Source: an uncultured Candidatus Marinamargulisbacteria bacterium (lineage in GTDB: Bacteria > Margulisbacteria > Riflemargulisbacteria > GWF2-35-9). Taken from it: DNA of 37,534 bases. The notes below the pieces were generated by a model. That model was not told the DNA's origin. It was given only the letters and a program-made list of their open reading frames with translations, and did not search any database. Position numbers and translations under genes: made by a program. This document shows, piece after piece, positions 18,586 through 25,921 of the stretch. The stretch is from assembly GCA_903897765.1 (NCBI GenBank), contig CAIUCY010000073.1:1-37534 (forward strand). Direction: 5' to 3'. Numbering within the stretch: position 1 is the stretch's first letter; each line of letters begins with the position of its first letter.

Positions 18586-18637
18586 AGCATACGAAGTAAC
18601 AGATTGATTGTCAAGCAAGCGGGGTTCTTGATAAGAT
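18586..18637. promoter_or_regulatory. Face-to-face promoters for GT9 (minus) and GT39 (plus) with overlapping -35 boxes
   Basis: Minus strand: TTGACA (18614-18609), 17 bp, TATGCT (18591-18586), ATG 12 nt later. Plus strand: TTGTCA (18608-18613), 18 bp, TAAGAT (18632-18637), ATG seven nt later. The two -35 hexamers share five base pairs, so RNA polymerase can probably occupy only one promoter at a time. Confidence 0.65.
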
Positions 18638-18644
18638 TAAGCCC

Positions 18645-20183
18645 ATGCGAAATATCCTGCTTTTAGTCCTTCTGGGTGTTTTCTTGTTTATTGTGGGGAA
18701 CAATCAATTCACGATGTTTGATAATTCCGAAACCCATGGCTCGATGGTCGCAAGAGAAATTGTCACCCTTAAAGACCCCTTCACCATGCACTCGAATGGT
18801 AAACCTTGGTTTGTTCACCCTCCGTTGTCTTTCTGGCTTCAAAGTGCCACTTGTCAACTTTTCGGTTGGACCGATTTTAACTTGAGACTGAATGAAGCGA
18901 TTTTTGGGATCGTGGGGCTTATTGTCACTTTTATGATAGGGCGATTATTCTTGACTGAAGCTGTTGCACTTGCGGGCAGCCTTATCCTTGGCACCTCGAT
19001 GTACTATTTCGTCATTGCTCGAATGGCTATCTTTGACACGATACTCAACACCTTTATTCTGCTAGCGATCTATTTCTTTTTTAAGGCTTATTTAAACCCT
19101 CAAAAGAAAGGGCGTTATTTTTTGGGTTATGCTCTCGCCACGGTGCTTGCCGTTTTATCAAAGGGGCCGATCGGTTTGGTTCAACCTGGGATGATCATCG
19201 TCCCTTTTTTATTCTTCAAGAAAGACTTAAAATTTCTATGGGATAAACGCGTTGGGCTCAATTTCCTCTTATTCCTTGCACTAGCGAGCCCTTGGTATCT
19301 CTACGAGTTTTCCATTCATGGGATACAATTTTTTAATGTCGCATTGAAGGACTATACGTGGTTTCGCTTTTTCGGCGTGGTCGAAAGCCAGCCCGGCCCG
19401 TGGTATTACTATGTCTCCGCCCTTCTCTTTTTCTTTCCTTGGGTGTTTCATATCCCAAGCACACTCAAGTCGGGCTTGTCACACACCCCTCGTAATCGCG
19501 ATTTCTTTCTTTTTTCTTGGCTCTTTATTGGGATCTGTTTTGTCTTTTTTTCCTTTGCGGGAACCAAACAGCCCAATTACATCATCTCGATATTCCCCTT
19601 TCTATCGCTGCTGATGGCACAGTCCTTGTTTGAGACCACCTCAAAGCGTTGGGTGTTGGTTGAAGCGTTGCTTACGTTGCTATTCGCGCTCTTTCTGACT
19701 ATTGCGGTCACCAAAATGGCGTTACCCCCGATGTATATGGCTGACCGTCCACTGCTGATCTGGTTTTTTGGGATCCCTACGGTCACCGCACTCGTCGCCT
19801 TGGTGGGTTATGCTCGAAACAAGGCTCGGGGGCTCGTCACGGCTCACGTTTTAGGGACGATAGTCTGGCTATTCTTTATGACGTTTATTTTCTTCCCTGC
19901 TATCGATAAATATAAAGACAGCGAAACCTTTGTTAAGGCCATAAAAGCCGAAAAGATAACCAACTACACGCTGGTTAATTTCCATGGCTATAGCCCGTAT
20001 TTGATGTATTATTTGGATCGAGAGGTCAAACATTCCGACTCGCTTGACGAGATTATGCAGTTATTAAAACCATCCGGGGTCTATTATTTAATCGTTGGTA
20101 AATCGTTTAACGAAAAGATCAAGAACTTAAAGCACATTACCGACGGATATCATCAGTCCCTCTATCGGATAATCGTTCCCTAA
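18645..20183 (+). CDS. ArnT/PMT-like membrane glycosyltransferase (GT39/GT83)
   Basis: 512 residues, polytopic, with about 10-12 hydrophobic helices. The N-terminal loop after the first helix (FDNSETHGSMVAREI, about residues 26-40; then KPWFVHPPLSFWLQ) matches the pattern of polyprenyl-phosphate-sugar glycosyltransferases (ArnT, PMT_2), where an acidic pair and HPP(L/F)xxWL are conserved. These enzymes move a sugar from a lipid-phosphate donor to lipid A or protein on the periplasmic face. Here the usual DE is replaced by D...SE. The acceptor is unknown; pairing with the divergent GT9 suggests surface glycolipid modification. No Shine-Dalgarno; a -10 box is seven bases before the ATG. Confidence 0.8.
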   Translation: MRNILLLVLLGVFLFIVGNNQFTMFDNSETHGSMVAREIVTLKDPFTMHSNGKPWFVHPPLSFWLQSATCQLFGWTDFNLRLNEAIFGIVGLIVTFMIGRLFLTEAVALAGSLILGTSMYYFVIARMAIFDTILNTFILLAIYFFFKAYLNPQKKGRYFLGYALATVLAVLSKGPIGLVQPGMIIVPFLFFKKDLKFLWDKRVGLNFLLFLALASPWYLYEFSIHGIQFFNVALKDYTWFRFFGVVESQPGPWYYYVSALLFFFPWVFHIPSTLKSGLSHTPRNRDFFLFSWLFIGICFVFFSFAGTKQPNYIISIFPFLSLLMAQSLFETTSKRWVLVEALLTLLFALFLTIAVTKMALPPMYMADRPLLIWFFGIPTVTALVALVGYARNKARGLVTAHVLGTIVWLFFMTFIFFPAIDKYKDSETFVKAIKAEKITNYTLVNFHGYSPYLMYYLDREVKHSDSLDEIMQLLKPSGVYYLIVGKSFNEKIKNLKHITDGYHQSLYRIIVP

Positions 20184-20188
20184 ACGAT

Positions 20189-20314
20189 CTAAGCCTTCTT
20201 TAATATCTTTCCGGTAACACGAATAATCCGCTTAGCACCATAAAAACTATCTCCGAGCATCAGAAATCCGTTTTTGTGAGCGACGTTTAGCGTTTCTTTT
20301 CTGGCAGTAAACAT
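20189..20314 (-). CDS. Small basic 41-residue hypothetical protein
   Basis: ORF of 41 codons starting MFTARKETLN and ending RVTGKILKKA. The ATG at 20314-20312 is preceded by GGGGAGGGG eight bases upstream, a strong ribosome binding site that argues for translation. The product is basic, with no clear membrane segment or known motif. It is 70 bp downstream of the 429-residue gene on the same strand and may belong to that operon. Its end faces the GT39 gene 5 bp away. Only the ribosome binding site and position support it. Confidence 0.4.
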   Translation of the reverse strand: MFTARKETLNVAHKNGFLMLGDSFYGAKRIIRVTGKILKKA

Positions 20315-20384
20315 TTGGTCATCCCCTCCCCTTGTGTTTGATATAAATTTATCGAACACAAATCGCGAGAATTGCAGGGAAAAT

Positions 20385-21671
20385 TTAGGGTGGATTTTTT
20401 GCTCCAGGAACGTTTGCGTCTGTTGGTTTGGGCTGACTAGGCTCGTAGACACGTTTTACAAGTTCCCCGTCTTTTTCAATGAGAATCACATTATCATTCT
20501 TTATTTGTTCTAGAGTCGGCTCAACCCATGACGTTTGATCGATGTTAAGGTCTGGGTACTCTTTTACTAGTTGTGTCCCTAATTTATGTAATGTGTTCCC
20601 TGCATCGGTTGGTCCTTTCTGTTCCAAATTAAATGTTTCTTCGATTAATTTTGCCGACACAGGGGTTCCTTTACAATGCTTATTAATCTCCTGAGCCGCA
20701 TAACGAAGTAAAATGGCCATCTCTTTCCTGCCCAGTTTATAAAAATCAATATCTTTCAGACAGCTTAATTTCTTTAATAGGGCAATAAACACCCCAATAC
20801 TTGCGCCATCTTTGTTTCCAAAGAGCGGATCGTTTGGACTCATTGCCTCGAGGAAAGTTTTAAGTGGGCGAGGAAACTGGGCGATGCCGTTGGGGTCTTT
20901 TGCGATATCTCTATTTCGAGAGGCATTATTAAACTCAAACTGCTGATCTTTTTGGTCAGCAGTTTTCATCTCGTCAAAAAATCCACGCTCTCCCGGTTTT
21001 CCATAAAGGGTATCTCGTATCTCGTTTATGGTTGGATTCGACTTTAGATTCGTTGATTTGGCATAATTGATCATGATCGTATTTAGTAGTATTTGATCCA
21101 GTTCGGCGAGTTTAGCTAGGTCGCCCGTTTTATGTGCCTCGGATATTTTAGGGTGTAATTCATCAACTAAGGCCTTAAAAAAATTGCCCGCTCCAGCTAG
21201 GGCATCAAGTTCTTTCATTTGATTAGCGTTTAATGACACCCTGCTTATGTCGTCCTTGATCTCGGGATCCCAAAACAATATTATTTTTGCCATGTTCTTT
21301 AAATAATCGCCTTCATATTTTCGGCCGTTTAGGATGATGCCCCCAATTAGCCCCGTACTGCAACTTCTCCACTTGTTGTACTGGGAAGCTATGGCTGTCC
21401 ACTGTTCGGACGTTATTTTATCAAGTTTGCCTGGGTTTATGGACTCCGATATCATAGCCATTTCCACAATTTCGCCCCTTGTTAAAATTTTGGATGCTTG
21501 GCTTTTGTTGATATTTCCCCACTTCGTTTCCTCATAATCGGGATTAATTCGGTCGCCGAGCCGACTGTTATCGGCCGTAGCAGAAACAGGGGTTTGACTT
21601 TTTTCTGTACCTGGCTTGACAGGAACAGAGGTGGGCTTATTAGGGGCTGGATTAACAACTCCACCCGCCAT
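20385..21671 (-). CDS. Hypothetical protein, 428 residues, no recognised family
   Basis: The start is the ATG at 21671-21669, whose first base is the last base of the preceding TGA (TGATG). A TTG one codon earlier is less likely. The N-terminus (MAGGVVNPAPNK..., about residues 1-45) is rich in Pro, Thr and Ser and looks disordered. The remainder is mostly helical and soluble (for example QMKELDALAGAGNFFKALVDE), and the C-terminus is again Pro/Asp-rich (PSQPKPTDANVPG). There is no signal peptide, membrane segment or nucleotide-binding motif. The low-complexity ends with a helical centre could fit a secreted or structural protein, but this is guesswork. Third gene of an unknown operon. Confidence 0.7.
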   Translation of the reverse strand: MAGGVVNPAPNKPTSVPVKPGTEKSQTPVSATADNSRLGDRINPDYEETKWGNINKSQASKILTRGEIVEMAMISESINPGKLDKITSEQWTAIASQYNKWRSCSTGLIGGIILNGRKYEGDYLKNMAKIILFWDPEIKDDISRVSLNANQMKELDALAGAGNFFKALVDELHPKISEAHKTGDLAKLAELDQILLNTIMINYAKSTNLKSNPTINEIRDTLYGKPGERGFFDEMKTADQKDQQFEFNNASRNRDIAKDPNGIAQFPRPLKTFLEAMSPNDPLFGNKDGASIGVFIALLKKLSCLKDIDFYKLGRKEMAILLRYAAQEINKHCKGTPVSAKLIEETFNLEQKGPTDAGNTLHKLGTQLVKEYPDLNIDQTSWVEPTLEQIKNDNVILIEKDGELVKRVYEPSQPKPTDANVPGAKNPP

Positions 21672-21802
21672 CAATAATCCCCGGGGGCATCAGCCAATTG
21701 TAAGACGATAGGTGGCAACTCAGGTGGGCGAACCGGATTTTTGATCTGGTTGAGTCGCTCCTGCATGAGCCATGATTGGATATCGAGGTCGACGGGAATC
21801 AT
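21671..21802 (-). CDS. 43-residue coupled small protein
   Basis: This reading frame fills the gap between its two larger neighbours exactly. Its ATG (21802-21800) overlaps the upstream stop as ATGA, and its TGA (21673-21671) overlaps the downstream ATG as TGATG. The product begins MIPVDLDIQSW, has a short helix (WLMQERLNQIK) and a Pro-rich acidic end (PVRPPELPPIV ... LADAPGDY). Double stop/start overlap is typical of genes translated in series, which is the main evidence. No known family was recognised. It could be a chaperone-like partner or coupling peptide for the large proteins (inference). Confidence 0.6.
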   Translation of the reverse strand: MIPVDLDIQSWLMQERLNQIKNPVRPPELPPIVLQLADAPGDY

Positions 21803-22671
21803 GCGGTGAGTTGTTTGGATTGACTCAATATAGCTGCTAACAAATACCCTTCAGCTTTCAAATTCCTCGCACCGAGAGATGCTTGATTGCTAGTCTCTTG
21901 GGAAGGATTCTTATCTGAATTTGCTATTAGTTCATTAATGAGAAATTCTAATAATATTTGTTTTTTATCAATTCCCTTGTTTCTCAACTCGGCATTCAAG
22001 GCGATGTTCATATCGGCCGTTGGGGTGCCCCCTTTTTTTAATACAGCGATCATATCCATTAATGTTTTGTTCTCCCGTAGCGCTTGCAATTTTTTTTCAA
22101 TATTTTTTTCCTCAGCTTTTTTTGCCATCTGTTTCAGGTTTTCTTTGTCTTTGGCTGAATTTTCTTCAATGGTTTTGACGAATTGTTTGACTGCTTCTTC
22201 TCTCACTTCCATCGGCATCTTAAGAATTTGAGCGAGAATATCGCGACACCACTGTTGTACCGCCGTATCTTTGGACGTTAACATGCCCATAAATTTTGTA
22301 GCTATAAAGGAGTTGCCTTTTTTTAGCTTGAGACTGATCGTGCCATCGTCTTTCTTTTCAAATTCGGTAGCACCCATCTCTTTAAGAGTATTAATCGCTT
22401 GCTCATCAACCCCCATTAAATTCAAGAACTCAGCAACCGCATCCTCACCCTTTGACGCAGTCGTCATGAGTTTGTCGGTTTGCTGCTTTGATAAAACGAA
22501 GGTGATCGGGATAATACTCCCCGACAGGTTTGTAAAGGTTGCTTTCAAAGCCCCATCCAAAGAGGTAGTAATGTCAAGTGAGCCGGAGTTCGTCTTGAAT
22601 GTTTTTTCAGACTTTTTAGCATTTGCTTGAGGAATTCCCGCTAGAGCAGATACATTTGCAGGACCAACCAT
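21799..22671 (-). CDS. Hypothetical protein, 290 residues, first gene of unknown operon
   Basis: The ATG at 22671 is chosen because AGGGGGAG lies five bases before it; a longer frame from 22758 lacks a good site. Residues 1-30 (MVGPANVSALAGIPQANAKK) are polar and Ala/Ser-rich. Residues about 30-130 look beta then helical (GSLDITTSLDGALKATFTNLSG). Residues about 165-215 are charged and helical with coiled-coil character (EENSAKDKENLKQMAKKAEEKNIEKKL split over the region). The C-terminus is helical. No signal peptide or transmembrane segment. Not recognised. The region is visibly more A/T-rich than neighbouring nadA, and both large genes of the operon share the soluble, low-complexity-tailed style. 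Confidence 0.7.
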   Translation of the reverse strand: MVGPANVSALAGIPQANAKKSEKTFKTNSGSLDITTSLDGALKATFTNLSGSIIPITFVLSKQQTDKLMTTASKGEDAVAEFLNLMGVDEQAINTLKEMGATEFEKKDDGTISLKLKKGNSFIATKFMGMLTSKDTAVQQWCRDILAQILKMPMEVREEAVKQFVKTIEENSAKDKENLKQMAKKAEEKNIEKKLQALRENKTLMDMIAVLKKGGTPTADMNIALNAELRNKGIDKKQILLEFLINELIANSDKNPSQETSNQASLGARNLKAEGYLLAAILSQSKQLTA

Positions 22672-22760
22672 ACACTCTCCCCCTATCTTTTCGACTGTAA
22701 ATTTATTGTGCCCAATATTTGCGATCTTAAACCTGCTTTTTTGAAATCCGGTTAACATGT

Positions 22761-22766
22761 TAAACT
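22761..22766 (+). promoter_or_regulatory. -10 box of nadA (probably leaderless)
   Basis: TAAACT six bases before the nadA ATG; TTTTTG at 22738-22743 lies 17 bp upstream as a weak -35. There is no Shine-Dalgarno. Confidence 0.35.
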
Positions 22767-22772
22767 GTCCCC

Positions 22773-23681
22773 ATGAAAGACATCGACACGATCAGGGCGA
22801 TTAGGCAGCTGAAGCAACAAAAAAACGCCATCATTTTAGCCCATAATTATCAGCGCCCCGAGATCCAAGAACTGGCTGACCTCGTCGGCGACTCGCTGGA
22901 TCTTTCCCGTCGAGCAGCAGCCACATCGGCGGAGATGATCGTATTTTGCGGGGTTCGGTTTATGGCTGAAACGGCCAAGATCCTTGCTCCTCAGAAAACC
23001 GTCCTCCTGCCCAATCACAATGCGGGTTGTCCGATGGCCGACATGGTCACCGCGGACGATGTCATTGCTATGAAGGCGGCACACCCTTCCGCTACGGTCG
23101 TTTGCTACGTCAACACCCCTGCAACGGTTAAGGCCGAGGCTGATATTTGCGTGACCTCCGCCAATGCCGCCACGATCATCGAACGCTTGCAAACCGACGA
23201 GATCCTCTTTTTTCCCGATAAAAACCTTGCTGCATGGTGCCAACGATTCACGACTAAAAAAATCATCGCTTGGGACGGGTATTGCTACGTTCACAGTCGC
23301 TTTTCGGCTGCCGAGGTTGCGGCTAGTCAAGCTCGATTCCCTGACGCCGTTTTACTTGTCCACCCCGAATGCCCTGCTGACGTGGTCGATCTCGCCGACG
23401 AGGTGCTTTCCACCAATAAAATGGTCGCCTTCGCTACCGCGTCGAACGCCAAGCAATTCCTCATCGCAACCGAAGAAGGTATCATTCATCGTCTTCGACG
23501 TGAAAACCCTGACAAACAGTTTTATGCCGCCGGAAACGCCAAGAGCTGTTTTAATATGAAAAAAACCACACTCCAAGATATTTATCTGGCTCTCCTCAAA
23601 GGCCGAACCGAGATCAACCTTGACCCCACCATTATGGATCGCGCCCGCCACTCGCTTGAAGAAATGGTTAAGTTTGGATAG
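22773..23681 (+). CDS. nadA: Quinolinate synthase A
   Basis: 302-residue [4Fe-4S] enzyme that condenses iminoaspartate with dihydroxyacetone phosphate to quinolinate for NAD synthesis. Family segments: AIILAHNYQRPEIQELAD (about 18-35), FCGVRFMAETAKIL with the first cluster Cys, YVNTPATVKAEADICVTSANA with the second, and AGNAKSCFNMKKTTL with the third. Triplicated-domain length is normal. nadB and nadC are not in the window. It is transcribed divergently from the unknown operon. The 144 bp downstream hold a nested inverted repeat before mnmA. Confidence 0.95.
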   Translation: MKDIDTIRAIRQLKQQKNAIILAHNYQRPEIQELADLVGDSLDLSRRAAATSAEMIVFCGVRFMAETAKILAPQKTVLLPNHNAGCPMADMVTADDVIAMKAAHPSATVVCYVNTPATVKAEADICVTSANAATIIERLQTDEILFFPDKNLAAWCQRFTTKKIIAWDGYCYVHSRFSAAEVAASQARFPDAVLLVHPECPADVVDLADEVLSTNKMVAFATASNAKQFLIATEEGIIHRLRRENPDKQFYAAGNAKSCFNMKKTTLQDIYLALLKGRTEINLDPTIMDRARHSLEEMVKFG

Positions 23682-23705
23682 GCGCCTCACTTTCACTATC
23701 CTTGA

Positions 23706-23810
23706 AGCAAGAACAATGCCTCGCCAAACAGATCGACACGACGTCGATCACTTTTCAACCTGTTCAGGACAGGACGGTTTGAAAAGTTTAAAGAGGCTAT
23801 TGTTCTTGCT
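23706..23810. repeat. Nested inverted repeat between nadA and mnmA
   Basis: Outer arms 23706-23722 (AGCAAGAACAATGCCTC) and 23793-23810 pair over 17 bp with one bulge. Inside are two further hairpins: GATCGAC/GTCGATC (23731-23737 with 23743-23749, loop ACGAC) and CTTTTCAA(A)CC/GGTTTGAAAAG (23751-23760 with 23776-23786, one bulge) around CCTG...CAGG. A cloverleaf-like cruciform or RNA fold is possible. It has no T-tract typical of a terminator. Confidence 0.65.
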
Positions 23811-23825
23811 AGAAAGTTTAAGACG

Positions 23826-24935
23826 ATGAATGTCGTTGTGGGTCTAAGTGGTGGGGTGGATTCTGCGGTTACCGCGCATCTGCTTCAACAACAAGGCCAC
23901 TCGGTTATCGGCGTGCACATGAGTGTATGGTCGCCATCGCACCCACAACCTGATACTTCGACCCTTCGACAAGCGCAGGGTCCAACGCCACACCAACTAG
24001 CAAGAGAGGCGTGCTATTGCCCAGGGGACACCCGCGACGAAGCCGACGCCGCAGCCATTGCCAAACGACTTGATATTCCCTTTCATATCCTAGATGTCAG
24101 CGCGGATTATGCCACGAATGTACTTGATTATTTTGCAAGCGAATACGCCGCTGGGCGCACCCCTAACCCCTGCATTGCTTGTAACCAAAAGATAAAATTC
24201 GGTGCCCTGCTTCGCGAAGTTGAAAAAGCCGGTATCCCGTTTGATCGCTTCGCCACGGGTCATTACGCGCAGGTATCCCTTGACTCTGTTTCAAGCCGCT
24301 ATTCCCTCAGACGAGCCGTTGACCGACGTAAAGACCAAACCTATTTTATTTATCGTCTATCTCAAGACCAATTGAGCCGTTGCGTCTTCCCTCTGGGTAG
24401 CTATGAAAAAAACGAGATCAAAGTCATTGCACGAAACCTCGGATTGGCAGTAGCTGATAAACCCGAAAGTCAGAACTTCATCAACGGCGACTATGGCTAT
24501 CTCCTCAAAGAAACGCCGCTTCAAGGGCCGTTTGTCCTAGAAGATGGCACCATCCTAGGCACCCATCGCGGGATCGCCCATTACACCATCGGACAACGTC
24601 GCGGATTAGGCATCGCATGGACGGAGCCTTTGTTCGTTATCCGTATCGACGCCCCGACGAATACCGTTGTTTTGGGCACAGGTGATTCACTTTTTGGCCA
24701 TCGCCTCATTGCGACGGATTGCACATGGTCAAGCATCGCCGCCCCAACAGCACCGTTTACCTGCTCAGCAAAGATCCGCTATGCCAGTCCTGATGTCGAG
24801 GTTGATGTCACGCCCATTGATGAGAGTCGCTTCGAAGTGTCGTTCCATTCACCGCAAAAAGCTATCACGCCAGGGCAGTCCATTGTCTTGTACGATGGGG
24901 AGATCGTTTTGGGTGGTGGGATTATTGCGTTGTAA
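23826..24935 (+). CDS. mnmA: tRNA-specific 2-thiouridylase MnmA, atypical
   Basis: 369 residues. The PP-loop GLSGGVDSAV (residues 6-15) activates U34 of Glu/Gln/Lys tRNAs with ATP. TPNPCIACNQKIKF carries C116 and C119, then FATGHYAQV and a C-terminal beta domain (GQRRGLGIA...). Two oddities. First, the segment that normally reads SQ(D/E)ICF, with the sulfur-carrying Cys (C199 in E. coli), is shortened to ESQNFINGDY (214-223), so that Cys is absent. Second, about 20 extra residues (near 38-60, including TLRQAQGP) are encoded by a REP-like palindrome. C63 and C65 occur in ACYCPGD. It may use a cluster-based sulfur transfer (inference). There is no Shine-Dalgarno. Confidence 0.88.
   Translation: MNVVVGLSGGVDSAVTAHLLQQQGHSVIGVHMSVWSPSHPQPDTSTLRQAQGPTPHQLAREACYCPGDTRDEADAAAIAKRLDIPFHILDVSADYATNVLDYFASEYAAGRTPNPCIACNQKIKFGALLREVEKAGIPFDRFATGHYAQVSLDSVSSRYSLRRAVDRRKDQTYFIYRLSQDQLSRCVFPLGSYEKNEIKVIARNLGLAVADKPESQNFINGDYGYLLKETPLQGPFVLEDGTILGTHRGIAHYTIGQRRGLGIAWTEPLFVIRIDAPTNTVVLGTGDSLFGHRLIATDCTWSSIAAPTAPFTCSAKIRYASPDVEVDVTPIDESRFEVSFHSPQKAITPGQSIVLYDGEIVLGGGIIAL
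23961..23981. repeat. REP-like palindrome inserted in frame in mnmA
   Basis: Arms ACCCTtCG (23961-23968) and CGcAGGGT (23974-23981) flank the loop ACAAG, with one mismatch. The CTTCGACAAGC-CAGG core resembles a palindromic repeat dispersed in many environmental bacterial genomes. It is read as LRQAQGP in the MnmA frame. Confidence 0.55.
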
Positions 24936-24937
24936 CG

Positions 24938-25885
24938 CTACCCTGCCTTTCGCATGGGCACGCGACCAGCTTGCTCGATGAGCTGCCAGTCTAAGTCGAC
25001 AGGGTTGCCCGTTGTTGTTAGATAGTTTCCGACGAGCATGGCGTTTGCACCGGCCGAGAACATATACCGCTGCCACTCGCCTAAGTTTCGCTCACGTCCC
25101 CCGAAAAGACCAATGATCTTCGTGGGCATGACCCATCGAAACATGGCGATCAGCTTTAAAATATCTTGGGGACGGATCGGGTCGACCTTGCCAAAGACTT
25201 TTGTGCCTTCAATGGGATATAATATATTGATCGGAACCGAGTCCACATCAAGATCGCGCAGCTCCATCGCCAGTTCGACACGCTGTTCTAAGGACTCACC
25301 TAACCCAAAGATCCCACCCGAACACACCTGCAAGCCCACTTCTTTGGCTGCACTAATCGTGGCGACACGTTCGTCATAGGTATGTGTCGTACACATTTCG
25401 TTAAAAAAAGACCGCGCCGTCTCCAGATTATGATGATATTTATCCATGCCGGCATCCTTCAGCTGCTGAAGTTGCGCTTTTGTCATGATCCCAAGGGACG
25501 TACACCGATAGGTTCCGTCAAAGCCTGTCAAAGCCGAGAGAATAGTATCGAAATCCTTCCCCGTGGGAACCCCTTTACCTGATGTAACGATCGAGAAGCA
25601 GCTCACCCCGTCACCTTTTGACCGATTGTGAGCACCCATTAAAGTCTCTTTGGCCATTAAGGGGTAAACGTCCGCCTTCGTATGATGATGCGCGGACTGC
25701 GAACAAAAGGAGCAATCCTCGCTGCACTGTCCACTTTTGGCATTAACAATGCCACACAAAAGCACTGCGTTACCTACCGTCTCAAGGGTTAATGCCTCGG
25801 TGCGCGCTAATAATTCATCGAGTTGATCGTCGGAAGTATTCAAAATTGAAAGAGCATCGGTAAAAGAAAGGGCTTGGTTGTTCAT
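24938..25885 (-). CDS. bioB: Biotin synthase
   Basis: 315-residue radical SAM enzyme that inserts sulfur into dethiobiotin. The SAM cluster motif CX3CX2C is at C54, C58 and C61 (CSEDCSFC), followed by QSAHHHT. Other family blocks are CSGGIFGLGE and NILYPIEGT. The remaining biotin genes are not in the window. It ends two bases from the convergent mnmA. The ATG at 25885 has no Shine-Dalgarno; TACAAT stands seven bases upstream. The biotin made would serve the carboxylase encoded by accC in this window. Confidence 0.95.
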   Translation of the reverse strand: MNNQALSFTDALSILNTSDDQLDELLARTEALTLETVGNAVLLCGIVNAKSGQCSEDCSFCSQSAHHHTKADVYPLMAKETLMGAHNRSKGDGVSCFSIVTSGKGVPTGKDFDTILSALTGFDGTYRCTSLGIMTKAQLQQLKDAGMDKYHHNLETARSFFNEMCTTHTYDERVATISAAKEVGLQVCSGGIFGLGESLEQRVELAMELRDLDVDSVPINILYPIEGTKVFGKVDPIRPQDILKLIAMFRWVMPTKIIGLFGGRERNLGEWQRYMFSAGANAMLVGNYLTTTGNPVDLDWQLIEQAGRVPMRKAG

Positions 25886-25907
25886 GGGCGTTATTGTACG
25901 TTATACT
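25878..25907 (+). promoter_or_regulatory. Candidate promoter of the NRPS gene
   Basis: TTGTTC (25878-25883), 18 bp, TATACT (25902-25907); the ATG follows 14 bases later, so the leader would be about 7-8 nt. It overlaps the first codons and the -10 region of bioB, so the two genes may interfere. Confidence 0.45.
25893..25898 (-). promoter_or_regulatory. -10 box of bioB (probably leaderless)
   Basis: TACAAT on the minus strand, seven bases before the bioB ATG; no clear -35. It overlaps the divergent NRPS promoter region. Confidence 0.4.
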
Positions 25908-25921
25908 GAAAGCAAGCGTAA

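Noticed and set aside
20168-20200. Terminator between GT39 and the 41-residue gene
   Set aside because: The ATCGTT/AACGAT hairpin has only six base pairs and no following T tract.
20315-20452. N-terminal extension of the 41-residue small gene into the 428-residue gene
   Set aside because: The extension overlaps coding sequence in another frame; the strong GGGGAGGGG site marks the internal ATG at 20314 as the start.
22836-23330. Open frame of 164 codons antisense to nadA
   Set aside because: It lies wholly opposite conserved nadA motifs and reflects codon bias of that gene.
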